Made by a program: the position numbers and the translations under genes. A stretch of DNA of 64,000 bases, taken from NCBI GenBank assembly GCA_041905785.1, contig JAYRKJ010000023.1:1-64000 (forward strand), given 5' to 3'. The stretch is from Roseateles_B sp041905785 (GTDB lineage Bacteria > Pseudomonadota > Gammaproteobacteria > Burkholderiales > Burkholderiaceae_C). Under the pieces are notes generated by a model that did not search any database, was not told the origin of the DNA, and saw only the letters and a program-made list of their open reading frames with translations. How positions within the stretch are numbered: position 1 is the stretch's first letter; each line of letters begins with the position of its first letter. Below, piece by piece: positions 8,603 to 17,703 of this stretch.

Positions 8603-9712
8603 ATGATGAGCCCCAGCGCCGCCACGACGCCCTACCTGCAGATCGACCAAGTGCTCAAGGACTTCGGAGGCGGCGCCATCGCCGTCAACCGCGTGTCCCT
8701 GGACATCGCCCAAGGCGAGATCTTCGCCCTGCTGGGCTCCTCCGGCTGCGGCAAGACCACGCTGCTGCGCATGCTGGCCGGCTTCGAAACGCCCACCAGC
8801 GGACGCATCGTGCTGAACGGCCAGGACCTCGCCGGCCTCGCGCCGTACGAGCGGCCCATCAACATGATGTTCCAGAGCTATGCGCTGTTCCCGCACCTCA
8901 GTGTCTGGGACAACATCGCCTTCGGCTTGCGCCGTGACGGCTGCCCCAAGGCCGAGATCGAGGCCCGGGTCGAGGCCATGCTGAAGCTGGTGCAGCTGGG
9001 CAAGTACACCAAGCGCAAGCCGCACCAGCTCTCCGGCGGGCAGCAGCAGCGCGTGGCCCTGGCGCGCAGCCTCGCCAAGAAGCCGCAGCTGCTGCTTCTC
9101 GACGAACCGCTGGGCGCCCTGGACAAGAAGCTGCGCGAGGAAACGCAGATTGAGCTGGTCAACATCATCGAGGAGGTCGGCGTGACCTGCGTGATGGTGA
9201 CCCACGACCAGGAAGAAGCCATGACCATGGCCACCCGCATCGGCGTGATGAGCGAGGGCCGCATCCTGCAGGTGGGCGCCCCCGGCGAGATCTACGAGAC
9301 GCCGGCCACGCGCTTCGTCGCAGACTTCATCGGCAATGTGAACCTCATGGACGGCACGCTGGAGGTGGACGAGGCCGACCATGCCGAGATCCGCTGCGCG
9401 GACTGTCGGCACTATGTGGGGCATGGCATCACCGGCTCCAAGGGCATGGACGTGGCCGTCGCGCTGCGCCCGGAAAAGATCCAGCTGAGTCGCCAGCAAC
9501 CGGCGCGGACGGCGCTCAACGCCGTGCGTGGCCGCATCCGCGACATGGCCTATTTCGGCAGCTACACGGTCTACCGCCTGCAGCTGGCCAGTGGCGCCGT
9601 GCTGAAGGTGTCCCAGGCCAATACCGAGCGACATCCGGACGAGGTGCTGCGCTGGGACGACGAAGCCTGGGCCTCCTGGAGCGACAGCGCCCAGGTGGTG
9701 CTGACGCAATGA
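8603..9712 (+). CDS. potG: polyamine ABC transporter ATP-binding protein
   Basis: This is the ATPase subunit of the polyamine importer, 369 residues. Walker A is GSSGCGKTT (45-53), the ABC signature LSGGQQQRVALARS starts at 143, and Walker B LLLLDEP is at 163-169, followed by the VMVTHDQEEAMTM switch. The C-terminal 120 residues form a TOBE-type regulatory domain. Two tandem ATG codons (8603, 8606) leave a one-residue uncertainty. It sits between potF and potH with short gaps. Confidence 0.95.
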   Translation: MMSPSAATTPYLQIDQVLKDFGGGAIAVNRVSLDIAQGEIFALLGSSGCGKTTLLRMLAGFETPTSGRIVLNGQDLAGLAPYERPINMMFQSYALFPHLSVWDNIAFGLRRDGCPKAEIEARVEAMLKLVQLGKYTKRKPHQLSGGQQQRVALARSLAKKPQLLLLDEPLGALDKKLREETQIELVNIIEEVGVTCVMVTHDQEEAMTMATRIGVMSEGRILQVGAPGEIYETPATRFVADFIGNVNLMDGTLEVDEADHAEIRCADCRHYVGHGITGSKGMDVAVALRPEKIQLSRQQPARTALNAVRGRIRDMAYFGSYTVYRLQLASGAVLKVSQANTERHPDEVLRWDDEAWASWSDSAQVVLTQ

Positions 9713-9719
9713 GGTCCAG

Positions 9720-10649
9720 ATGAGCAGACCAAGCTCACTCCTGTCCTGGTGGCGCGGCCGCAGCGCGGTCATCGCGCTGCCCTATGCCTGGCTGCTGCTC
9801 TTCTTCGCACTGCCCTTCCTGATCGTGCTGAAGATCAGCATCTCGGAGATGGAGACGGTGCACGTCAGGGACCTGCTGCGCTACACCGACGGCGTGCTCA
9901 CCCTGACAGTCAAGCTCAGCAACTATCTCTTCATCACCGAGGATGAGCTCTACCTCAAGGCTTACCTCAACAGCCTCAGCTATGCGGCCATCACCACCGT
10001 GGGCTGCCTCTTCATCGGCTACCCCTTCGCCTACTTCATGGCACGCGCGCGGGCCAGCCTGCAGCCGGCCCTGCTGATGCTGGTGATGCTGCCCTTCTGG
10101 ACCAGCTTCCTGCTGCGCGTGTATGCCTGGAAGGGCCTGCTGGCCGAGAAGGGCTGGGTGGCGCAGGCCATCGAGGCCCTGGGCCTGGATCAGTTGATGG
10201 CCGCAGCCGGCTGGATTCCTGCGCCGGGCATGCTGCTGAACACGCCCTTCTCGCTGGCCCTGGGCATGATCTACACCTACCTGCCCTTCATGGTGCTGCC
10301 GCTGTACGCCAACCTCTCCAAGATGGACCTGCGCCTGCTCGAAGCCGCGGCAGACCTGGGTGCCACGCCCTGGGTGGCCTTCTGGAAGGTCACGGTGCCG
10401 CTGTCACGCGCCGGCATCATCGCGGGCTCCATGCTGGTCTTCATCCCCTGCGTGGGCGAATTCGTCATCCCCGAACTGCTGGGTGGGCCGCAGACCCTGA
10501 TGATCGGCCGCGTGCTGTGGGACGAGTTTTTCAGCAACAACGACTGGCCCATGGCCTCGGCCGTGGCTTCCGTCGTGATCCTGTTGATCATCGTGCCCCT
10601 GGCCCTGTTCAACAAATACCAGGCCGAGAGCCAGGAGGCCCGCACGTGA
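9720..10649 (+). CDS. potH: polyamine ABC transporter permease, PotH type
   Basis: This inner-membrane permease subunit has 309 residues and six predicted membrane segments; the first is LPYAWLLLFFALPFLIVL at about 20-37. The ATPase-coupling EAA loop reads LLEAAADLGATPWVAFWKVTVPLSRAG. It begins 7 bases after potG, with GAGG just before the ATG. Confidence 0.95.
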   Translation: MSRPSSLLSWWRGRSAVIALPYAWLLLFFALPFLIVLKISISEMETVHVRDLLRYTDGVLTLTVKLSNYLFITEDELYLKAYLNSLSYAAITTVGCLFIGYPFAYFMARARASLQPALLMLVMLPFWTSFLLRVYAWKGLLAEKGWVAQAIEALGLDQLMAAAGWIPAPGMLLNTPFSLALGMIYTYLPFMVLPLYANLSKMDLRLLEAAADLGATPWVAFWKVTVPLSRAGIIAGSMLVFIPCVGEFVIPELLGGPQTLMIGRVLWDEFFSNNDWPMASAVASVVILLIIVPLALFNKYQAESQEART

Positions 10650-10693
10650 GCGCACCCGTCAGCGCCCCCGTCAGCACGCCGGTCAGCGCGCCC
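10646..10693 (+). repeat. four tandem 12-base units at the 5' end of potI
   Basis: Four imperfect copies of GTCAGCGCxCCC follow each other and encode (V/M)SAP-type repeats. The array starts exactly at the proposed GTG start codon, so the number of copies would change only the N-terminal cytoplasmic tail. Confidence 0.7.
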
Positions 10694-11584
10694 GGCAACA
10701 TGCCCGCGAGCGAGCGCCTCCGCCCCGCACGGCGCGCACTGTTCGGCGCACGCAGCAGCCGCGCGGTCGCGAGGATCTGGCTGCTGCTGGGCTTCGGTTT
10801 TCTGTACCTGCCGCTGCTGGCCCTGGTGGTCTACAGCTTCAATGCCTCGCCGCTGCCCTCGGTCTGGGGCGGGTTCACGCTGGACTGGTACCGCGAGCTC
10901 GGCCAGGACCACGAGTTGCTGGCAGGCTTCTGGCTCTCGCTCAAGATCGCCTTCTTCACCGCTTCGGCCTCGGTGCTGCTGGGCTGCTTTGCGGCCTTCG
11001 CGCTGGTCAAGTACCGGCGCTTCAGGGGACGCACGCTGTTCGCGGGCATGGTCAACGCACCGCTGGTGATGCCCGAGGTCATCGTGGGCCTGTCCCTGCT
11101 GCTGATGCTGGTCTCGCTGCAGAAGGCGCTGGGATTCCCCGAGCGCGGCAGCCTGACCATCTGGCTGGGCCACCTGTTGCTGGGCCTGGCCTATGCCACC
11201 GTGGTCATCCAGGCGCGCCTGCAAGACCTGCCTCCTTCGCTGGAGGAGGCAGCCATGGACCTCGGGGCCCGGCCGCTGCAGGTCTTCTTCCTGGTGACGC
11301 TGCCCATGATTTCGCAGTCCCTGCTGTCGGCCTGGCTGCTGACCTTCACGCTCTCGCTGGACGACGTCGTGCTGTCGGCCTTCCTCTCCGGCCCCGGTTC
11401 CACCACCCTGCCGCTGGTGATCTTCTCGCGGGCTCGCCTGGGGGTGTCGCCCAGCATCAATGCGGTGGCCACGGTCGTCATCGTGCTGGTGTCGCTGGGC
11501 GTCATCGCCGCCAGCCTGGCCATCGCCCGCCGCGAGCGGCGCCTGGCCCGCGAGCAGGCTGCTGCCCAACGCGACGCCGGCTGA
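10646..11584 (+). CDS. potI: polyamine ABC transporter permease, PotI type
   Basis: This is the second permease subunit, 312 residues from a GTG at 10646 that overlaps the potH stop (GTGA). AGGAGG at 10633-10638 supports this start; the next candidate is an ATG about 50 bases downstream. The EAA loop reads LEEAAMDLGARPLQVFFLVTLPM. The N-terminus is unusual: four tandem 12-base units encode V-S-A/T-P repeats before a basic stretch and the first membrane helix. Those units are absent from typical PotI proteins and could be dispensable. Confidence 0.93.
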   Translation: MSAPVSAPVSTPVSAPGNMPASERLRPARRALFGARSSRAVARIWLLLGFGFLYLPLLALVVYSFNASPLPSVWGGFTLDWYRELGQDHELLAGFWLSLKIAFFTASASVLLGCFAAFALVKYRRFRGRTLFAGMVNAPLVMPEVIVGLSLLLMLVSLQKALGFPERGSLTIWLGHLLLGLAYATVVIQARLQDLPPSLEEAAMDLGARPLQVFFLVTLPMISQSLLSAWLLTFTLSLDDVVLSAFLSGPGSTTLPLVIFSRARLGVSPSINAVATVVIVLVSLGVIAASLAIARRERRLAREQAAAQRDAG

Positions 11585-11675
11585 ACCCTCCTTCATATCG
11601 ACCGCCCTTCCCTCGCGATTGCATCCCTCCTTCCCACATCACAGCAACGACCCTCTTCATTCTCAGGAGCTCCCC

Positions 11676-13082
11676 ATGAAGCAGCACACCCTGGCCCTCC
11701 TCACCGCAGCCCTGGCCCTGGCCTATGGCGGGCCCGCCCGGGCGCAGAGCAACGATGAGTTGCTCAAGGAGCTCCGGGCCCTGAAGGAGCGGGTCAACCA
11801 GCTGGAGGAACGGCTCAAGGCCGCCGAGGCCAAACCCGGCAAACCCGCGGAGCCGCAATGGGGCATGACGCCCGAGCAGGTGCGCGAGTTCAACCGCATC
11901 GCCGTCAAGACCGAAGCGCTGGAGGATGCGCAGGAAGCGCTGGGCCTGAAGAACCTCAAGATCACGGGCTTCATCGACCCGGCCTTCATCGCCAACAAGG
12001 CGCAGAACACCGCGGGCTTCCAGCTGCTCAACAAGGACAGCTACGCCTACGACGCCGGCTACTTCGGCATGGCCCTGTTGGACTTTCAGAAGGAGGTGGA
12101 CGGCGGCACCCGCTACAAGCTGACCCTGGCACCCGACCGCGGCACAGGCTCGGTCTTCAACGGCGGATCCATCATCCACGAGGCCAGCGTCAACATCGCG
12201 CTGAGCGACCTGCAGACCCGCCTCTGGCTGGGCCAGATCCCGGACTGGACCGGCTACGAGATGACCCTGCCGCCGCTGAACAAGCTCATCACCCACAACC
12301 TGCTCTTCGACTTCACCGCCCCCACCGCCTACACCGGCGCCGTGGCCGACATCACCCGCGGCAAGTGGATGATCAAGGCGGGCCTCGCCAACGTGAACAA
12401 CGCCCGCAAGAGCGCCGGCAACAAGACGCCGGCCCTGATCTACCGCGTGGACTACGCCAAGGGCGAATTCCAGGGCTTCGGCTTCACCGGCCTGCACGGC
12501 AAGGCCTACAACTACGCCACCGACGCGCTGGATGCCGCCGGCGGCCTGCGCTTCCCAGAGCAGGCCGGCAAGGACACGCGCGTCGACATGCTGGAACTCG
12601 ACGCCTACTTCATCCGCGGTGACTTCACCTGGCAGGGCCAGCTGTCCTGGGGTCGCCAGCGCCATGCCGCCATCTTCAACGAGGACGGCCAGCTGCGCGA
12701 TGCCAGCTGGAGCGGCCTGTCCACGCTCCTGGCTTACAAGTTCATCCCGCGCTGGGAGCTCATTGGCCGCCTGGACTACCTGCGCAACCAAAAGAACGGC
12801 GGCGGGCTCTTCGGCTACAGCAACGACGACAACCGCAACGGCATCGGCCGCGGCAACGGCTTCTTCTGGGATGAGGCCAATCCCGACCCAGAGGCCGCCG
12901 GCAAGGGCGCCAACCGGTATGCCCTCAGCCTGGGCCTGAGTTATCTGCTGAACCAGAACACCCTTTGGAAGTTCGAGTACCGTTACGACGGCGCCAGCCA
13001 GCCGGTGTTCCTGAACACCAAGGACGGCAGCTTCACCAAGACCAACCAGTTGCTGGGCACCTCCATGGTGCTGAGCTTCTAA
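11676..13082 (+). CDS. outer-membrane beta-barrel protein resembling DUF3138 family
   Basis: This is a 468-residue secreted protein. A signal peptide ends near PARA/QS (about residue 24). A short coiled coil follows (ELLKELRALKERVNQLEERLKAAEAK), then a long beta-rich region with alternating hydrophobic residues, ending in VLSF with the C-terminal phenylalanine typical of outer-membrane barrels. AGGAG at 11665-11669 supports the start. The sequence resembles the uncharacterised DUF3138 proteins of Burkholderiales; I am moderately sure of that name. Its place between potI and puuC suggests a channel for polyamines or related amines across the outer membrane, which is inference from context. Confidence 0.75.
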   Translation: MKQHTLALLTAALALAYGGPARAQSNDELLKELRALKERVNQLEERLKAAEAKPGKPAEPQWGMTPEQVREFNRIAVKTEALEDAQEALGLKNLKITGFIDPAFIANKAQNTAGFQLLNKDSYAYDAGYFGMALLDFQKEVDGGTRYKLTLAPDRGTGSVFNGGSIIHEASVNIALSDLQTRLWLGQIPDWTGYEMTLPPLNKLITHNLLFDFTAPTAYTGAVADITRGKWMIKAGLANVNNARKSAGNKTPALIYRVDYAKGEFQGFGFTGLHGKAYNYATDALDAAGGLRFPEQAGKDTRVDMLELDAYFIRGDFTWQGQLSWGRQRHAAIFNEDGQLRDASWSGLSTLLAYKFIPRWELIGRLDYLRNQKNGGGLFGYSNDDNRNGIGRGNGFFWDEANPDPEAAGKGANRYALSLGLSYLLNQNTLWKFEYRYDGASQPVFLNTKDGSFTKTNQLLGTSMVLSF

Positions 13083-13125
13083 CCCCGGGGCCGCGAACCC
13101 AGCGCCCCTCAGCGACGGACACCCT

Positions 13126-14619
13126 ATGAGCAGCATTGACTGGCACCAGCGTGCCCAGGCCCTGGAGATCGACGGCCGCCCCTTCATCAGGGGTCGGCGC
13201 ATCGACAGCGTGCGCGGCGAGCACTTCGACTGCATTTCCCCCATCGATGGCCGCGTGATCGGCCAGGTCGCCCGCGGCACCGCGGAAGACATCGACGCGG
13301 CCGTGCAGGCCGCGCGCCAGGCCTTCGCGGACGGTCGCTGGTCGGCCAAGCCGCCGGCGGTGCGCAAGAAGATCCTGCTCAAGTTCGCCGACAGGATCCT
13401 CGCGGCGCGCGACGAGCTGGCCCTGCTCGAGACCCTGGACATGGGCAAGCCCATCCAGTACGCGCTGGCGGTGGACGTGCCTGCCGCCGCCCGCTGCATC
13501 CAGTGGTACGCGGAAGCCGTGGACAAGATCTATGACGAGATCGCCCCTACCGCACCCAACGCCCTGGCCTTGATCCAGCGCGAACCGATGGGCGTGATCG
13601 GCGCCATCGTGCCCTGGAACTACCCCATGATCATGGCCTCATGGAAGCTGGGGCCGGCTCTGGCCGCGGGCAATTCGGTGGTGCTCAAGCCCAGCGAGAA
13701 GTCTCCGCTGACGGCCCTGCGCCTGGCCGAGCTGGCCCTGGAGGCCGGCCTGCCCGAGGGCGTGTTCAACGTGGTGCCAGGCTACGGCCACGAGGCCGGC
13801 GAGGCCCTTGCCCTGCACATGGACGTCGATGCCGTCGGCTTCACCGGCTCGACCCGCGTCGGGCGCAAGATGCTGGAGTACGCGGGCCGGTCCAACCTCA
13901 AGCGCGTCTTCAACGAGCTGGGCGGCAAGAGCGCCTTCCTCGTCTTCCCCGACTTCAAGGACCTGCCCCGCGCCGCCCGCACGGTGGCCGGCAGCATGTT
14001 CTTCAACCAGGGCGAGAGCTGCAATGCGCCCTCGCGCGTGCTGGTGCATGCCAGCATCGCCGACGAGTTCGAGGCCTTGCTGGCCCAACAGGCGCCGCGC
14101 TACCAGCCCGGCGACCCGCTGGACCCGACCACCGTGATGGGCGCCCTGGTCGACGAAGGCCAGCTGCGCACGGTGATGGGCTACATCGAGTCCGGCCTGT
14201 CCGAAGGTGCGCGCGCCTTGTGCGGCGCCACGCAGGCTCGCAGCGAGACAGGCGGCTTCTACGTCGCCCCCACCATCTTCAGCGGCGTGAGCCATGGCAT
14301 GAAGATCGCTCGCGAGGAAATCTTCGGCCCGGTGATGAGTGTGCTGCGTTTCCAGGACGAAGCCGAAGCCATCCGCATGGCCAATGACTCCAGCTACGGC
14401 CTGCAGGCCAGCGTCTGGAGCTCGAACATCGACCGTGCCCATCGCGTGGCCCGTGCGCTGCGCGCCGGCACCGTGCACGTCAACCAGTACGACGAGGACG
14501 ACATCACCGTCCCCTTCGGTGGCTACAAGCAATCCGGCAACGGTCGCGACAAGAGCCTGCATGCCTTTGACAAGTACACGGAGCTGAAGACGACCTGGCT
14601 GCGCATCGACGCGGCCTGA
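13126..14619 (+). CDS. puuC: aldehyde dehydrogenase, gamma-glutamyl-gamma-aminobutyraldehyde dehydrogenase
   Basis: This is an NAD(P)-dependent aldehyde dehydrogenase of 497 residues. Visible catalytic features are N165 in VPWNYP, E264 in NELGGKS and the nucleophile C299 in NQGESCNAPSR. The C-terminal VPFGGYKQSGNGRDKS segment is typical of the PuuC/AldH group. It oxidises the aldehyde made by PuuB, and probably also the 4-aminobutanal made by the SpuC-type enzyme. It follows the porin after 43 bases and closes the polyamine locus. Confidence 0.92.
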   Translation: MSSIDWHQRAQALEIDGRPFIRGRRIDSVRGEHFDCISPIDGRVIGQVARGTAEDIDAAVQAARQAFADGRWSAKPPAVRKKILLKFADRILAARDELALLETLDMGKPIQYALAVDVPAAARCIQWYAEAVDKIYDEIAPTAPNALALIQREPMGVIGAIVPWNYPMIMASWKLGPALAAGNSVVLKPSEKSPLTALRLAELALEAGLPEGVFNVVPGYGHEAGEALALHMDVDAVGFTGSTRVGRKMLEYAGRSNLKRVFNELGGKSAFLVFPDFKDLPRAARTVAGSMFFNQGESCNAPSRVLVHASIADEFEALLAQQAPRYQPGDPLDPTTVMGALVDEGQLRTVMGYIESGLSEGARALCGATQARSETGGFYVAPTIFSGVSHGMKIAREEIFGPVMSVLRFQDEAEAIRMANDSSYGLQASVWSSNIDRAHRVARALRAGTVHVNQYDEDDITVPFGGYKQSGNGRDKSLHAFDKYTELKTTWLRIDAA

Positions 14620-14625
14620 GTCCCG

Positions 14626-14666
14626 GGGCGCACAGCGCCCGTCGCTGCCGGCATGGGGGCGACGGG
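14626..14666 (+). promoter_or_regulatory. two overlapping, mutually exclusive hairpins before the EamA transporter gene
   Basis: Stem 1 is GGGCGC/GCGCCC (14626-14640, 3-base loop). Stem 2 is CCCGTCGC/GCGACGGG (14638-14666, 13-base loop). They share bases 14638-14640, so both cannot form fully at once. There is no U-run, so this is either a weak terminator of puuC or a leader structure of the next gene. Confidence 0.35.
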
Positions 14667-14692
14667 GTGGCCGGCGACAGCACAATGAGTGC

Positions 14693-15637
14693 ATGAACAC
14701 CTTGCCCGCCGGCGCCCGCGTCCCCTTCTCCGCCTACCTCTGCCTCGCCGCCAGCACCAGCCTGGTGGGCAGCTACGTGGGCCTGTCCAAGATCCTGCTG
14801 CTGAGCTTTCCGGTCTTCCTGCTGGCCTGGCTGCGTTTCGGCATCGCCGGCGTGCTGATGGCCGGCTGGGTGAAGGCCCCGGCTGGCGCGGCACCCTTGA
14901 GCCGGCGCACGCGCGGCCTGCTCTTCCTGGAGAGCCTCATCGGCAACTTCCTGTTCTCGATCTGCCTGCTGTTCGGCCTGCGCCAGTGCTCGGCCATGGC
15001 GGCGGGGGTGATCATGGCAGGCATCCCGGCGGCGGTGGCCCTGCTGAGCGCGCTGTTTCTCAAGGAGCGGCTGGCCCCGCGGGTGCTGGCCGGCATCGTG
15101 CTGGGCGTGGCGGGGATTGCGCTGGTCGCGGTGGAGCGCGAGGGCGGGGCCGCCCAGTCCACGCCGCTGGGCCTCGCCCTGGTGCTGGCGGCAGTGTTCT
15201 GCGAAGGAACCTATGTCGTCATCGGCAAGCGGCTGACGCAAGACCTGGCCCCGCGCCGCATCAGTGCGCTGATCAACCTCTGGGGCCTGGCCCTGGTCAC
15301 GCCCTTGGGGCTGTGGCAGGCCCTGTCCTTCGATTTCAGCGCGGTGCCCGGCTTGCATTGGCCCCTGCTGGCTTTTTACGCGGCGGCAGCCAGCATGGTG
15401 ACCGTGGTGCTCTGGATGCGCGGACTGCGGGCCGTGCCGGCCTCGCAAGCCGGCGTCTTCATGGTCTTCCTGCCCATTGCCACGGCCCTGGTCGGCGCCG
15501 TCTTCCTGCACGAGCGGCTGCAGTTCGAGCAGGCCCTGGCCTACGGCCTGGCATTGGCTGGCGTACTGCTGGCCACCTGGCCCGAGCGTGGCGTGCTGCC
15601 CACCCCGGTGCCGCTGACGGAGCAGGGCAATCCCTGA
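14693..15637 (+). CDS. EamA/DMT family inner-membrane transporter
   Basis: This 314-residue membrane protein has about ten hydrophobic segments in two homologous halves, the EamA (drug/metabolite transporter) layout. Examples are the N-terminal segment ending in SKILLLSFPVFLLAWLRFG and the second-half end GVFMVFLPIATALVGAVFL with the family's HERL motif. The substrate cannot be told from sequence; amino-acid or metabolite export is common in the family. It lies 73 bases after puuC, behind the hairpin pair at 14626-14666. Confidence 0.88.
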   Translation: MNTLPAGARVPFSAYLCLAASTSLVGSYVGLSKILLLSFPVFLLAWLRFGIAGVLMAGWVKAPAGAAPLSRRTRGLLFLESLIGNFLFSICLLFGLRQCSAMAAGVIMAGIPAAVALLSALFLKERLAPRVLAGIVLGVAGIALVAVEREGGAAQSTPLGLALVLAAVFCEGTYVVIGKRLTQDLAPRRISALINLWGLALVTPLGLWQALSFDFSAVPGLHWPLLAFYAAAASMVTVVLWMRGLRAVPASQAGVFMVFLPIATALVGAVFLHERLQFEQALAYGLALAGVLLATWPERGVLPTPVPLTEQGNP

Positions 15638-15720
15638 GTTTGCGTGGATTGCATGGCCCGCTGCCTCACAGGGCTCGGCAATGCCCTACCATAGGCTGGC
15701 CTCTTGCCGCTGTTCCCTCG

Positions 15721-16635
15721 ATGTACCCTCCCCGCACCCCAGCCCTTGAAGCCGAAGATGCCTGCCAAGGCCGCATGCCCGCCACCGAGGCTGAAAGGGC
15801 CCGCGAGCTCGCCGCCTGGCTGAACTGGGTGGATGACTGGGCCCGGCTGATGCAGCTGCCGCCCTGCAACGAAGCCACGCCGGCGCGCAAGCGCCGCGGC
15901 CACACGCCCCTGGCGCTGATCTTCTCGCCCCATCCAGATGACGAATGCATCGTCGGCGCGCTGCCCCTGCGTCTGCATCGCGAGTCGCATTGGCGGGTTT
16001 GCAATGTGGCCGTGACCCTGGGCAGCAACCAGGCCCGCCGACAGCCCCGCTGGCAGGAGCTGCGCCAGGCCTGCGAGCTGCTGGACTTCGAGACCCTGCA
16101 ACTGGCCGACGGCGGCCTGGAGCAGGTCCGGCCGGACACCCCCATCGCCCAGCCCACGCTGTGGCAGTCCCATGTGGACAAGGCCGCAGCCCTGCTGCGC
16201 CGCGAGCAACCGGCCCTGGTGCTGCTGCCCCATGAAGGCGACGGCATTGCCACGCACATGGGCGTGCACCGCCTGGCCCTGGATGCCCTGCAGGCGGCAG
16301 GCTACAACGGCCTGGTGGCGCAGACCGAATACTGGGCGCCGCAGTCCGGTGCCAACCTGATGGTGGAGAGCTCCAGGCAAGACCTGGCACGCCTGGTGCA
16401 GGCCTTGTCCCGCCACGTCGGCGAGGTCGCGCGCAACCCCTATCACCTGCGCCTGCCTGCCTGGATGGCCGACAACGTGCGGCGTGGCGGCGAGATGATT
16501 GCAGGTGCCGGCAGCGCACCGCCGGCCTTCGGCTTTGCCACGCTTTACCGCCTGACGCGCTGGCTGGCCGGCCGTGAGCAAGACGATCTGCCGCCGCGCA
16601 TGGCCGGGGCGGCAGAGCGCTTGAGCCTCGCCTGA
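15721..16635 (+). CDS. PIG-L family deacetylase
   Basis: This is a LmbE/PIG-L type zinc-dependent N-deacetylase, 304 residues from the ATG at 15721. The metal site is HPDDE (H71, D73, D74, E75), and a distal His pair lies in HEGDGIATHMGVH. Family members deacetylate GlcNAc-containing glycoconjugates or related N-acyl compounds. The start is uncertain: 15721 has no ribosome site, whereas the ATG at 15775 has AAGG 5-6 bases upstream and would give 286 residues. The next gene starts 10 bases after its stop, so the two are probably co-expressed. Confidence 0.85.
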   Translation: MYPPRTPALEAEDACQGRMPATEAERARELAAWLNWVDDWARLMQLPPCNEATPARKRRGHTPLALIFSPHPDDECIVGALPLRLHRESHWRVCNVAVTLGSNQARRQPRWQELRQACELLDFETLQLADGGLEQVRPDTPIAQPTLWQSHVDKAAALLRREQPALVLLPHEGDGIATHMGVHRLALDALQAAGYNGLVAQTEYWAPQSGANLMVESSRQDLARLVQALSRHVGEVARNPYHLRLPAWMADNVRRGGEMIAGAGSAPPAFGFATLYRLTRWLAGREQDDLPPRMAGAAERLSLA

Positions 16636-16645
16636 GGCCGCAGCC

Positions 16646-17605
16646 GTGGGGCTCCCGGCACCCGAGACCGTGCCCCTGGGGCATCTGCGCCTGCATCAAT
16701 ACCTGGCCCTGGAGCCCGGCCCTCGCCTGCTGGTGACGGCAGCCGTGCACGGGAACGAGACCTGCGGCACCCGGGCCCTGCGCCGCCTCGTGCAGGCGCT
16801 CGACAACGGCACGCTGCCGCTGCTGCGCGGTCAACTGAGCCTGCTGCCGGTGACCAACCCCTTGGCCTTCGAGCGCGGCCGGCGCCAGGGCGATCGCAAC
16901 CTCAACCGCCGGCTGATGCCCGTGCAGCCGCCGCTGCTCTACGAGGATCGCATCGCCAACCAACTGTGCCCGCTGCTGGCCAGCCATGAGGTGCTGCTGG
17001 ACCTGCACTCCTTCCAGGGCGAGGGGCGGCCCTTCGTGATGCTGGGCCCGCGCGACAACAGCGGGCCGCTGGAACCCTTTGCCCATGCCGAGGCCGAAGC
17101 ACGGCTGGCCAAGGCGCTGGGCGCCCCGCGCATCGTCGAGGGATGGTTGAGCTGCTATGCCCGCGGGCTCGACCAGCGCGGCGCAGACCCGGCCGGCATC
17201 GTCCAAGCCATCGGCAGCACCGAGGCCATGCGCCAGCGAGGCGGCTATGGCGTGACACTGGAATGCGGCCAACACCAGGATCCACGAGCCGCGGATTTCG
17301 CCTATGCCGCCGTGCTTCGCGCCCTGGCCTGCCTGGGCATGACGGAGGCAGCCCCCTTCCCCGCAGCCGCGCCCCCCGAGGCGTGGCAGCTGGTGGACGT
17401 CATCGACCGACATCACCCGCAGGACCGCTTTACCAAGGCCTGGCGCAACTTCGATGTCGTGACGCAGGGCACCTGCATCGGCTGGCGGCAGGACGGGCAG
17501 GCCATCCTGGCGCCATCGCGAGGCTGCCTGGTCTTTCCGGACGACGCCGCCCAGCCCGGTACCGAATGGTTCTTCTGGGCCCAGCCCAGCGACCGGCCGC
17601 TTTGA
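16646..17605 (+). CDS. succinylglutamate desuccinylase/aspartoacylase family protein
   Basis: This 319-residue zinc hydrolase of the AstE/AspA group (M14-like fold) starts with GTG and has GAGG at 16634-16637. The zinc motif is AAVHGNETCGT (H-x-x-E), and the third ligand is expected in LLDLHSFQG. The segment DRNLNRRL matches the family's substrate-binding arginine region. The C-terminal domain (about 230-319) is beta-rich. Its pairing with a PIG-L deacetylase suggests two successive N-acyl hydrolysis steps on one compound, but the substrate is unknown. Confidence 0.85.
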   Translation: MGLPAPETVPLGHLRLHQYLALEPGPRLLVTAAVHGNETCGTRALRRLVQALDNGTLPLLRGQLSLLPVTNPLAFERGRRQGDRNLNRRLMPVQPPLLYEDRIANQLCPLLASHEVLLDLHSFQGEGRPFVMLGPRDNSGPLEPFAHAEAEARLAKALGAPRIVEGWLSCYARGLDQRGADPAGIVQAIGSTEAMRQRGGYGVTLECGQHQDPRAADFAYAAVLRALACLGMTEAAPFPAAAPPEAWQLVDVIDRHHPQDRFTKAWRNFDVVTQGTCIGWRQDGQAILAPSRGCLVFPDDAAQPGTEWFFWAQPSDRPL

Positions 17606-17703
17606 CCCCTTGCAGCGGCCCGCAGGCCGCGGCCCCTGAGCGCAGACGGCCGAGGCAAGCCCCCAGCGCAGCACGATCGGCACTGGCGCACTACCATGCC
17701 GCC

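Noticed and set aside
7328..9772. Long open frame (about 814 codons) on the minus strand antisense to potFG
   Set aside because: The protein is low-complexity and rich in His, Gly, Ala and Leu with no domain, and the plus strand encodes clear PotF and PotG. It is a GC-driven shadow.
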